This document shows, one piece after another, positions 7,709-15,003 of a stretch of DNA of 64,000 bases. The stretch's first letter is position 1. Every line of letters starts with the position of its first letter. Position numbers and translations under genes: made by a program. The DNA is from Candidatus Hydrogenedentota bacterium (GTDB lineage Bacteria; Hydrogenedentota; Hydrogenedentia; Hydrogenedentales; SLHB01), in assembly GCA_016215105.1 (NCBI GenBank), contig JACRLJ010000009.1, forward strand, positions 78,756-142,755, given 5' to 3'. A model generated the notes under the pieces. That model made no database searches, was not told the DNA's origin, and saw only the letters and a program-made list of their open reading frames with translations.

Positions 7709-9337
7709 ATGGCCATGCGTTTGCGTCTGCTGCTATTCGCGGTCGTGTTCGGTTTGCTTCTTGGGCCGTTGGCGTCGTCCGAGACGGTCATGGTCCCGAT
7801 GAAGGACGGCGTCAAGTTGGCCACGGACGTCACGTTGCCGGCCAGCGGCGGTCCGGCGTTTCCGGTAGTGCTGGTGCGCACCGTGTATAACAAAGCGCAG
7901 GGGGCGGGGGTAGCGCCCATCTTTAACGCGGCCGGGATGGCGCTCGTGATTCAGGACACGCGCGGCCGGTTCGCAAGCGAAGGCAAGGACATGATCTTCG
8001 CCGATGATGGCTGGGGCGAACACCAGGACGGCGCCGACACGGTTGCGTGGGTGAAGCAGCAGCCGTGGTGCAACGGCAAGATCGGTACGTGGGGCATGTC
8101 GGCATTGGGCATCACACAGATTCAGATGGCGCCTGCCACGAAAGACGTTGCCGCGCAAGCCATCATCGTGGCGTCGTCGAAGTTCTACGGCCAGACCGCG
8201 TACCAGGGCGGTGTGTTCATGAAGTCGCTGGCGGAAACCTGGATTCACGGTCAGAAGAGCGATTGGGTGATTGACATCTGGAAGAGTCATCCGGCGTATG
8301 ACGCCTACTGGAAAGGATTCAACGCGGAAGAACAGGCGCCGAAGATCACCGCGCCCGCGATTCACATCGGGGGATGGTTCGACATCTTCCAGCAGGGCAC
8401 GATCAACAACTTCGTAACGCGGCAGCATCAGAGCGGCCAAGGCGCCAAGGGGAATCAGAAACTCGTCATCGGGCCATGGCCGCACGGGCCGAGCAAGAGA
8501 CTCGGTGATCTCGACCTGAAGGACAACTTTAACAAGTTTGACATGAACATGGCGTCAGTGCGGTTTCTACAGTACTGGCTCAAGGGTGAAGATAACGGCA
8601 TCATGAAAGAACCTGCGGTGAATTACTACACGCTGGGCGATGTGGTCACCGAGGGCGCTCCCGGCAACGAATGGCGCACCGCCGACGATTGGCCGCCGTT
8701 CCCCACGAAGGCAACATCGTACTACCTGGTCGAAGGCGGCAAACTTGGCAACAAGCCCGCGGACACGAAAGGCAGCGCGACGTACTCGTACGATCCCAAG
8801 GACCCGTGTCCGACCAAGGGCGGCCAGAACTTGACCATTCCCGCCGGGACGTTTGACCAGCGCGAGGTCAGCGGCCGTCCCGACGTGCTTCGCTTCGCCA
8901 CAGAGCCACTCGCCGCGCCGGTCGAGATCACCGGGCACGTGGATGTGACGCTGTACGTTTCGACGGACGCTCCGGACACCGACTTCACCGCGAAGCTGGT
9001 GGACATTTATCCGGACGGCAAGGAGATTCTTATGCTGGACAACGTGCGCCGTCTGAAGTTCCACAAGGGATTTGACAAACCCGAGCCGGTAAAGCCGGGC
9101 GAGATCACCAAGCTCGACATAGACCTGTGGTCGATCAGTTTGATAGTGAACAAGGGTCACCGCATCGGCGTGCAGGTATCGAGCAGCAACTACCCGCGTT
9201 TCGAGAAGAATCCGAACACCGGTGACGATTTTCCGAAGGACGACAAGCTGCGCGTCGCGAAGAACACGGTGTATATGGACAAAGAACACCCGAGCGCGAT
9301 CATTCTGCCGGTGCGCGCCGAGGCGGCAGGCAAGTAG
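7709..9337 (+). CDS. Secreted CocE/NonD-family alpha/beta hydrolase
   Basis: This 542-residue serine hydrolase of the X-Pro dipeptidyl-peptidase S15/CocE class cleaves esters or amides; the substrate is not predictable. A signal peptide (to about residue 24) implies export. The alpha/beta domain has VLVRTVYNK, IQDTRGRFASEG and the nucleophile elbow GTWGMSALG (Ser near residue 130). A catalytic-His candidate lies in VIGPWPHGP. The last 200 residues match the jelly-roll C-domain (DVLRFATEPLAAPVEITG, HRIGVQVSSSNYPRFEKN). GGGGAGG places the start at ATG 7709 rather than the upstream TTG. It appears monocistronic, with 200 bp before the next gene. Confidence 0.9.
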   Translation: MAMRLRLLLFAVVFGLLLGPLASSETVMVPMKDGVKLATDVTLPASGGPAFPVVLVRTVYNKAQGAGVAPIFNAAGMALVIQDTRGRFASEGKDMIFADDGWGEHQDGADTVAWVKQQPWCNGKIGTWGMSALGITQIQMAPATKDVAAQAIIVASSKFYGQTAYQGGVFMKSLAETWIHGQKSDWVIDIWKSHPAYDAYWKGFNAEEQAPKITAPAIHIGGWFDIFQQGTINNFVTRQHQSGQGAKGNQKLVIGPWPHGPSKRLGDLDLKDNFNKFDMNMASVRFLQYWLKGEDNGIMKEPAVNYYTLGDVVTEGAPGNEWRTADDWPPFPTKATSYYLVEGGKLGNKPADTKGSATYSYDPKDPCPTKGGQNLTIPAGTFDQREVSGRPDVLRFATEPLAAPVEITGHVDVTLYVSTDAPDTDFTAKLVDIYPDGKEILMLDNVRRLKFHKGFDKPEPVKPGEITKLDIDLWSISLIVNKGHRIGVQVSSSNYPRFEKNPNTGDDFPKDDKLRVAKNTVYMDKEHPSAIILPVRAEAAGK

Positions 9338-9543
9338 CGTGGCATGGCGGCAACCAAGGCCGCTTGGCCGCGAAAGAACGCAGAGAACGCAAGGGAATTA
9401 CGAATTACGAATGCAGACGGACGCAGACGTATCTAGAAAACGAAATTTTGACTAGACGACTTGCGGTCATCAGGGCACGGACTTCTGCAAAGTGAAGCAA
9501 GACGTTGATAGTTAGTAGTGCAAAGGAGACAGCGAGCGGCTTC

Positions 9544-10716
9544 ATGACGCGATCATTCACGGTACGCGGTGTCATTCTCGGACATGAACATCCGTCGGAT
9601 ATTCATGTCGAGGACGGCCGTATCGTTTCGATTGGCCCGGTTGGGATAGCGAAGGCCGATTTCGGGTCGCGCGCCTCGATCATCGGGCCGACCCTGTTCG
9701 ATATCCAGGTCAACGGTATGGCCGGGATCAATTTGCAGGGGCGCGCTGTCGTTCCCGAAGACATCGGGAGGATTAGCGGCCATCTGGCGCACGGGGGCGT
9801 GTCGCACTGGGTACCCACGCTCATTACAGGCTCGCAAGAAGACTTGGAGCACGGGTGCCGCGTGATTGCCGTGGCCATGCACGATCCGAAGGTGGCTCGC
9901 GCTGTGCCCGGGGTCCATCTCGAAGGGCCGTACATTTCGGCTATGGACGGTCCGCGCGGCGCCCATCCGCGGAAACACGTGCGCCTGCCCAGTGTGCGCG
10001 AATTCGATCGCTTGCTGAAAGCGGCGGACGGAAGAATCGCGTACGTGACGGTCGCGCCGGAGTTGGACGGCGCTATTCCATTCATCAAGGCGGTGGTCAA
10101 GCGCGGCGTGGTGGTTTCCCTGGGACATCACAACGGTGTGGCCGACGATGTGGCGCGCGCGGTGGACGCGGGCGCGCGGATGTGTACGCACTTGGGTAAT
10201 GGTCTTGCGACGCAACTGAAACGCCATGAGAATCCGCTTTGGCCGCAACTGGCGGAGGATAGGCTGGTGGCATCGCTTATTGCGGATTTGGCGCACCTGC
10301 CCGCGCCCGTACTGAAGACGTTCGTACGCGCGAAAGGCTGCGAGCGCGTCGTGCTAACGTCGGATTGCGTACACATCACCGGAATGAAGCCGGGGCGTTA
10401 TACGTTGAGCGGGCATGACGTGGAACTGACGCGCAACGGCCGCATCCTTCTGTCGGGTACGGAACTGCTTGCGGGAAGCGCGTTGATGCTGCTTCAGGGC
10501 GTCGTGAACGCCGCGCAGGTGACGGATATGACTCTCGAACAGGCCTATGCTTGCGCCACTACGATTCCAGCCGCGTTGCTTGGTCTCGATGCGGAGTTCG
10601 GGCCGCCCGAGGTGGGGGAGAAGGCGGAATTCGTCGTGTTTGATATTGACAAGACGAAGGCGCAGTGGAAGGCGAACGTGCGCGGGGTGTTTGTGGATGG
10701 GGTGGCGCACGTCTAG
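9544..10716 (+). CDS. N-acetylglucosamine-6-phosphate deacetylase-like amidohydrolase (NagA family)
   Basis: This 390-residue amidohydrolase belongs to the family that deacetylates GlcNAc-6-P in amino-sugar catabolism. Diagnostic segments are FDIQVNG near the N-terminus, VHLEGPYIS with the metal-ligand Glu, SLGHHNG and THLGNGL with metal-binding histidines, and VVLTSDCVHITG with the catalytic Asp. ATG 9544 is taken as the start; an AAGGAG lies 15 nt upstream, which is long, so an upstream TTG at 9505 cannot be excluded. The product is cytoplasmic. A 9-bp repeat array and a sugar-type oxidoreductase follow on the same strand, consistent with an amino-sugar or glycan catabolic unit. Confidence 0.82.
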   Translation: MTRSFTVRGVILGHEHPSDIHVEDGRIVSIGPVGIAKADFGSRASIIGPTLFDIQVNGMAGINLQGRAVVPEDIGRISGHLAHGGVSHWVPTLITGSQEDLEHGCRVIAVAMHDPKVARAVPGVHLEGPYISAMDGPRGAHPRKHVRLPSVREFDRLLKAADGRIAYVTVAPELDGAIPFIKAVVKRGVVVSLGHHNGVADDVARAVDAGARMCTHLGNGLATQLKRHENPLWPQLAEDRLVASLIADLAHLPAPVLKTFVRAKGCERVVLTSDCVHITGMKPGRYTLSGHDVELTRNGRILLSGTELLAGSALMLLQGVVNAAQVTDMTLEQAYACATTIPAALLGLDAEFGPPEVGEKAEFVVFDIDKTKAQWKANVRGVFVDGVAHV

Positions 10717-10718
10717 AA

Positions 10719-10763
10719 GATCGGACGGATCGGACTGATCAGACCGACCAGACAGGACTGACG
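10719..10763. repeat. 9-bp degenerate tandem repeat (5 units)
   Basis: GATCGGACG-type 9-nt units fill most of the 63 bp between the deacetylase stop and the oxidoreductase start, leaving only the SD (GGGAG) free. It belongs to the same family as the arrays at 272-316 and 6924-7031. Confidence 0.8.
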
Positions 10764-10779
10764 AGACAGGGAGTGTTCG

Positions 10780-12054
10780 GTGAGCGAACGACAACTGAAG
10801 ATCACCATCAACGGCACCGGTTTTGCCGGAGATTATACCGCGCGGGTCTACGGCATGATTCCGCACAAGAACGGCGTGAGCATCTCGCTTGCGGGCGTCA
10901 CGTCGGGCGGGCTGGGCAATGCGCAACGTTTCGCCGCAAAGCACGCAATTCCGCAGGCGTTCGCGACGCATGCGGAGATGCTGGACGCGATTCACCCGGA
11001 CATCGACAACATCGCCTGCGCGAACTACGCGCACGGTCAGTACACCGTCGAGGCGGCGGAAGCGGGGGTAGGGGTGATTGTGTTGGAAAAACCGCCGGTG
11101 ATTTGGCCGGGATACGCCGCCGGACGAGAAGCCAACGCCGAAACGCGCAAACGCGAAACGATGGAGTACCTGGCTGCTGTGCTGGACGCGGTGCGGGCGA
11201 AGGGCGCGAAACTGCTGTATGCGGAAGACTTCGTTTACTTCGATGGCGTACGCGGTTTGACGCAGCTCTTGGCCGAAGCGATGAAGACCGGCAAGGGGAA
11301 GGTGCTGTACCAGCGCGGCGTCTGCGCGCACCAGGGGTCCCATGCGCCGGCGTACGACACGCCGTCGAAGTCGGGCGGCGGCTCGTTGTTCAACAAGGCG
11401 TGTCATCCGCTCGGACCGATTCTGTACCTGAAGCAGGTCGAAGGCATCTTGCGCGATGGGAAGCCTATCCGGCCGGCAAGAGTGTCCGCGGTCGCGCTTC
11501 AAATACTCAAGCATCAATCCGCGGCCAGCGGCGAGCATTTCCGCGTAATGCAGAACGTGGACGACTTTGGCCGCATCACGGTCGTGTTCGACGATCATAC
11601 CGTGGCCGAGGTGCTCGGTTACGACCTGAGCATCAGCGGGATTCGGAACGAGCTGTCCATCATGACCGATTTTGCGCAGTACGACATCCGCGTGAACCCG
11701 AGCAACGAGAACGAGCTATTCCTGCCGAACGCGTCCGCGGCGGGCAACATAGTGTTTCGCGAAAAGTTGCCCACGCCACAAGGCACGTCATTTCCGCGCC
11801 CGAATCAATTTCACTCGCACGGGTACGTGAACGAAATGAACGACGCAGTGGATTGCGCGCTCGAGGCGGACCGCTATCCGCAATCCGGCGCGATGATGGC
11901 GTGGGACACGATGGCGGTGTTGATGGCGGGCTACGAATCGAGCGAGAAGGACGCGGCGTTTGTGGATGTCACGGAGTACACGCGTGGCCGGGGTTTCACC
12001 GAACGCGAGCTGCCCTGTCCCGCGAAGTTTGGCGACGTGTTCCAGCGCACATAA
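10780..12054 (+). CDS. Gfo/Idh/MocA-family NAD(P)-dependent oxidoreductase
   Basis: This 424-residue protein has an N-terminal Rossmann fold (INGTGFAGDYTA, residues about 8-20) and the VLEKPPV segment, which supplies the EKP lysine typical of Gfo/Idh/MocA enzymes. The C-terminal half contains KACHPLGPILYL, where the His is in the position of the catalytic residue. Family members oxidise or reduce sugar and inositol hydroxyls; the substrate here is unknown. The start is GTG 10780 with GGGAG about 8 nt upstream. Position after a NagA-like gene suggests a shared sugar pathway, although the tandem repeat between them could interrupt transcription. Confidence 0.87.
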   Translation: MSERQLKITINGTGFAGDYTARVYGMIPHKNGVSISLAGVTSGGLGNAQRFAAKHAIPQAFATHAEMLDAIHPDIDNIACANYAHGQYTVEAAEAGVGVIVLEKPPVIWPGYAAGREANAETRKRETMEYLAAVLDAVRAKGAKLLYAEDFVYFDGVRGLTQLLAEAMKTGKGKVLYQRGVCAHQGSHAPAYDTPSKSGGGSLFNKACHPLGPILYLKQVEGILRDGKPIRPARVSAVALQILKHQSAASGEHFRVMQNVDDFGRITVVFDDHTVAEVLGYDLSISGIRNELSIMTDFAQYDIRVNPSNENELFLPNASAAGNIVFREKLPTPQGTSFPRPNQFHSHGYVNEMNDAVDCALEADRYPQSGAMMAWDTMAVLMAGYESSEKDAAFVDVTEYTRGRGFTERELPCPAKFGDVFQRT

Positions 12055-12063
12055 GGCTCAGGC

Positions 12064-12684
12064 CTACTTGCCGGGTTTACGCCAAATCGCGGTGTCTTTG
12101 ACTCCATTGGACGTCCGGATCAACTTCCATGACGAGAGTTTTTCCGCCAGATTTGCCCACAGCGGCGTGCAGGGGTCTCCATCCGGCGGTATCGATTCCG
12201 GCGCCCGCGAGTTCGAGGGAAGGTAACGCTGAACGTCGTCCACGACGCAGAGGCCCCCCGGGCGAATCTTTCCCATCACCGCCGCCACGCATTCGCCGCG
12301 CGCCGCGTCCACCCCGTCCACCAGCGCGAAGTCGAGGGACTCGTCGTCGGTGGCATTAACCGCGCCGGCATAATCCGGGGAATCCGCGGCAATATGGAGC
12401 AGATTCACATTGATTTGTCCCCGGGCGCCGAGCCATCCCTGAACGCGATCGCGCCAAACGGGATCGCTCTCGACGCTGGTCAACGATTTGACGCGCTGGG
12501 CAAGCCAGACGGTGCTGCGTCCGGCGCCCCATTCAAAGCCTGCGTGGCTTGGCAGGAGCCACACATCGAGAAACTCGTTTGCGTCAGATGTAAGCCATGG
12601 CGCGCTGGGATGGGCGCGCTCGTAGAGGACGGTGCGCGCCTTATCGCACGCGTACCGAATCGACCAATGTTTGAAAGATCGCAT
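12064..12684 (-). CDS. Class I SAM-dependent methyltransferase-like protein
   Basis: The 206-residue product contains GFEWGAGRSTVWLA, a variant of the glycine-rich SAM-binding loop, followed by LTSVESDPVW (acidic end of strand 2) and LDFALVDGVD plus GGLCVVDDVQRYLP further on. These form a Rossmann methyltransferase core without accessory domains. This type often accompanies glycosyltransferases and may modify a surface sugar, but the substrate is not visible. GGTGAG lies about 6 nt before ATG 12684. It is downstream of the kinase gene (130-bp gap, same strand) and convergent with the oxidoreductase. Confidence 0.75.
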   Translation of the reverse strand: MRSFKHWSIRYACDKARTVLYERAHPSAPWLTSDANEFLDVWLLPSHAGFEWGAGRSTVWLAQRVKSLTSVESDPVWRDRVQGWLGARGQINVNLLHIAADSPDYAGAVNATDDESLDFALVDGVDAARGECVAAVMGKIRPGGLCVVDDVQRYLPSNSRAPESIPPDGDPCTPLWANLAEKLSSWKLIRTSNGVKDTAIWRKPGK

Positions 12685-12814
12685 GCAGACTCACCATTGG
12701 TTATTGACGGACTCAGGTTTCTCCTGCGACTCAGCCAGCAACGTCAATTCGATCCGCGTACGCGCCGCCGGAAAGAAGTCTTGGCATTGACTACGCGATT
12801 GCGGCTGAGCCGCT

Positions 12815-14497
12815 CTAGGTCTTGATCATGGGTTGGACAGGTAACACGCAGCGGAAACCGACCGTCGTCAATTGGGATTCAGCGAACAGACCTTTGCGGT
12901 GAGAACAACGAAGTTCCGCCACAGTGGAGTGCCACGAGCCACCCCGAACCACGCGGCGGGGCGAGCCTTGGGTAATCACCGCCCCGCGCTTGGACGGGTT
13001 GTACGGCAGGAAACAATCTTGCGTCCATTCGTACACGTTTCCGGCGAGATCGTGAATTCCTTCGGGTGTATCGCCGTCCTCGTGCATGGTAATGATGGAC
13101 GGCATGTTCAGGTAGTCGCCATAGTTGCAGCGCGTGGGGTCGGGTTCCAGATTGCCCCACGGATACTTGCGATTCTCCTTACCGCGCGCCGCAAACTCCC
13201 ATTGCGCCTCGGTTGGCAATTGCTTTCCCGCCCAGACCGCATAGGCGTTCGCCTCTGCCCAGGATACTCCGACCACCGGCTGCTTGGGGCCGTTGAATTC
13301 GGCGTTTCGCCAGAATTTGGGCTCCGGGCTCTTGGTGGCCTTCAGGTAAACGTCGTACTGTTCGGTCGTGACTGGACTTACGTCCATGTAGAACGGTTCG
13401 ACGTAGGCTTCGTGCTCCGGCGCTTCCTCGGGCAAGTCATTGTTGCCGATGAGAAAGCTGCCGCCCTCGATGTACACCATGCCTTCGGTGGATACGCTTG
13501 GTCCGAGTTCGCCGCCGACGCTATGGATCGACACGGGCTTATAGGATTCGTCAAAGGCGTGCAACAAGTTGCGCCGAAACTCGCCCGCGGACTGCCAGCG
13601 GTTTTCCTTTTGAGTCCGCAGGGCTTTGCCCAGCACGGTCAACAGGGACGGAGCGACATCATCGCGGACAGTGTTGATTTCCGCGGGCTCATCCAAGGGG
13701 GTCCGCAGCGTGAGCATTTCCTGGAAGAGCAGTCCCACCGCGTAAATGTCCGCCCGGAGGTCAATGACTTGGTGCAACTTCTGTTCCGGCGCCGCATAGG
13801 CCAGAGTACCCACCACGCGACCTTGTCCGGAAGCGTCGGTATCCGGGATAAGGGCTTCCTCGTCTATGGCCTTGGCCAGCCCGAAGTCCAACACCTTCAC
13901 ACGTTCTCCCGGCATAAGCATAACGTTTTCAGGCTTCATGTCGCGGTGTATTACCATGTGATGGGCGTATTCCAGCGCAGCGAGCACCTGGGAAACCACG
14001 GCCACCGCCAGCCGTACTTCGACGAAGCGCCGCTCCTTGCGGTGTCTGCGAAGATAGGAGCGCAGGGAGTGGCCCTTGAGAAACTCCATCGAGAGGTACA
14101 TGACGCCTTCTTGAGTGGCGGTCACGTCGTGGACGGCTACGATGTTCTCATGGCGAAGCCGGCGCGCCACTTGGGCCTCCTGAATGAACAACTGCTGACC
14201 GCGTTGCGAATTCAGGAGTCTTGGATTGAGGAATTTCAGCGCGACTTTTTCTTTGATGAGCAAGTCCTGGGCGCGGTATACGACACCCATGCCGCCGCGG
14301 CCCACGGCCTCCTCGATTTCGTATCGATCCGAGACTTTATCCCCCGGCATATAGTTAATATCCGCTTCGAACGCCGAAGCCGCCACAGCGGGAACGACGA
14401 GCCGGGCGCCGCATCCGAAACACACGCCTGCCCTTCCTTGAACTGTTGTTGGAACAAGGATACGGATACCACAATTTGCGCAAGTGACTTGTATCAT
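12815..14497 (-). CDS. Ser/Thr protein kinase fused to a formylglycine-generating-enzyme-like domain
   Basis: This 560-residue fusion protein has three parts. Residues 1-36 form a zinc ribbon (C6, C9, C26, C29) of the type found in the H-X9-DG proteins. Residues about 58-325 are a Hanks-type kinase with GRGGMG, the VALK lysine (about 88), HRDMKPEN (184-191) and DFG (204-206), so it should be active. Residues about 344-556 are an FGE-sulfatase (SUMF1-like) domain with GSFLIGNND, LPTEAQWEFAARG, LAGNVYEWTQDC and VVRGGSWHS. FGE-like domains in such fusions often bind ligands or proteins rather than oxidise cysteines. No membrane segment separates the parts, so it is probably cytoplasmic. It has its own promoter. 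Confidence 0.93.
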   Translation of the reverse strand: MIQVTCANCGIRILVPTTVQGRAGVCFGCGARLVVPAVAASAFEADINYMPGDKVSDRYEIEEAVGRGGMGVVYRAQDLLIKEKVALKFLNPRLLNSQRGQQLFIQEAQVARRLRHENIVAVHDVTATQEGVMYLSMEFLKGHSLRSYLRRHRKERRFVEVRLAVAVVSQVLAALEYAHHMVIHRDMKPENVMLMPGERVKVLDFGLAKAIDEEALIPDTDASGQGRVVGTLAYAAPEQKLHQVIDLRADIYAVGLLFQEMLTLRTPLDEPAEINTVRDDVAPSLLTVLGKALRTQKENRWQSAGEFRRNLLHAFDESYKPVSIHSVGGELGPSVSTEGMVYIEGGSFLIGNNDLPEEAPEHEAYVEPFYMDVSPVTTEQYDVYLKATKSPEPKFWRNAEFNGPKQPVVGVSWAEANAYAVWAGKQLPTEAQWEFAARGKENRKYPWGNLEPDPTRCNYGDYLNMPSIITMHEDGDTPEGIHDLAGNVYEWTQDCFLPYNPSKRGAVITQGSPRRVVRGGSWHSTVAELRCSHRKGLFAESQLTTVGFRCVLPVQPMIKT

Positions 14498-14511
14498 GGG
14501 AACTTATCGCG

Positions 14512-14541
14512 AGTATAACACGGTCCGCTAGCCGTCGGCAA
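14512..14541 (-). promoter_or_regulatory. Promoter of the kinase gene (TTGCCG-18-TATACT)
   Basis: On the minus strand TTGCCG (14541-14536) and TATACT (14517-14512) are 18 nt apart. The predicted transcript start is only about 7 nt before ATG 14497, giving a very short leader. Confidence 0.5.
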
Positions 14542-14616
14542 AATCTGGATCACGGCGCGGCCGATCGCCGAATTCTGGCGCGCATGGAGGGTCTTGACGA
14601 GCGCGCCAATAATTAG

Positions 14617-14645
14617 TTGACAATCGAATGTAAAAATCGTACAGT
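14617..14645 (+). promoter_or_regulatory. Upstream sigma70-like promoter (TTGACA-17-TACAGT)
   Basis: A perfect -35 hexamer at 14617-14622 is followed after 17 nt by TACAGT (14640-14645). It would transcribe through the second promoter toward the IPT gene, or start a separate short RNA. Confidence 0.45.
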
Positions 14646-14753
14646 GCGTCAGCGAAGACAAGGTGGCACTGGCCGATTCTAAGGTCTCGGCGCGATTCGC
14701 CGACGCGTCTTGAAATCACTAAAATCTCGTGTAGGTCCAATTGCGAATAGGAG

Positions 14754-14782
14754 TTGACACGTAGCGGGTCGTACTCTATAAT
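14754..14782 (+). promoter_or_regulatory. Consensus sigma70 promoter (TTGACA-17-TATAAT)
   Basis: Both hexamers are perfect consensus matches (14754-14759 and 14777-14782) with optimal 17-nt spacing. Initiation near 14789 would give a leader of about 215 nt before the ATG at 15004. Such strength suits an abundant surface protein. Confidence 0.85.
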
Positions 14783-14838
14783 GCCTTTACGTTGACTTGA
14801 GGCGTCTCTCCGTGGCGTAGCGGGCCCGAAGAGCAGGG

Positions 14839-14906
14839 AGCACGGCAAGCCGAGTCGGCGGTACGATGCGCCATTCGAAAATCTGTACTGGGAAGATCAC
14901 CGTGCT
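14839..14906 (+). promoter_or_regulatory. Foldable 5' leader element of the IPT protein mRNA
   Basis: AGCACGG (14839-14845) pairs perfectly with CCGTGCT (14900-14906), closing a 68-nt domain. Inside are a small GCCG/CGGC hairpin and a self-complementary GTAC pair (14861-14864 with 14885-14888). The first strand, CACGGCAAGCC, resembles the start of cyclic-di-GMP-I (GEMM) riboswitches, but the later GEMM core is not recognisable. The element lies about 100 nt before the SD, so control of translation or elongation is possible. The class is unassigned. Confidence 0.35.
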
Positions 14907-15003
14907 GGTGGAGGCGGTGTTGTAACAGAGGAACGATTACCAAAGAGCGCGGTATAGTGGCGAGAAGTAGACTGTCCGGAAAACTGCAAAGGAGAAATGA
15001 AGC

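Larger units (their letters stand above)
14498..15003. other. 500-bp divergent control region
   Basis: This gap between the kinase and the IPT protein holds one leftward promoter (14512-14541), two rightward sigma70-like promoters (14617-14645 and 14754-14782) and a foldable leader. A 106-codon open frame on the minus strand (14528-14848) has no SD and unnatural composition, and is not called. Confidence 0.6.

Noticed and set aside
10665-12101. Second long forward frame through the oxidoreductase gene
   Set aside because: It is an out-of-frame Arg/Gly-rich reading; the Rossmann and EKP motifs lie in the 10780-12054 frame.
12685-12814. Short open stretch upstream of the methyltransferase (ending ELTLLAESQEKPESVNNQW)
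   Set aside because: The composition is protein-like, but there is no ATG or GTG and the frame starts directly after a stop, so it cannot be supported as a gene.
12872-14518. 548-codon forward frame opposite the kinase-FGE gene
   Set aside because: Every kinase and FGE motif is on the minus strand; the forward translation has no domain pattern.
14528-14848. 106-codon minus-strand gene in the control region
   Set aside because: No SD, low-complexity basic composition, and it overlaps two sigma70-like promoters on the other strand.
14839-14906. Firm call of a cyclic-di-GMP riboswitch
   Set aside because: Only the first strand resembles the aptamer; the conserved GACGCAAAGCC and the second stem are not recognisable, so it is kept as an unassigned leader structure.
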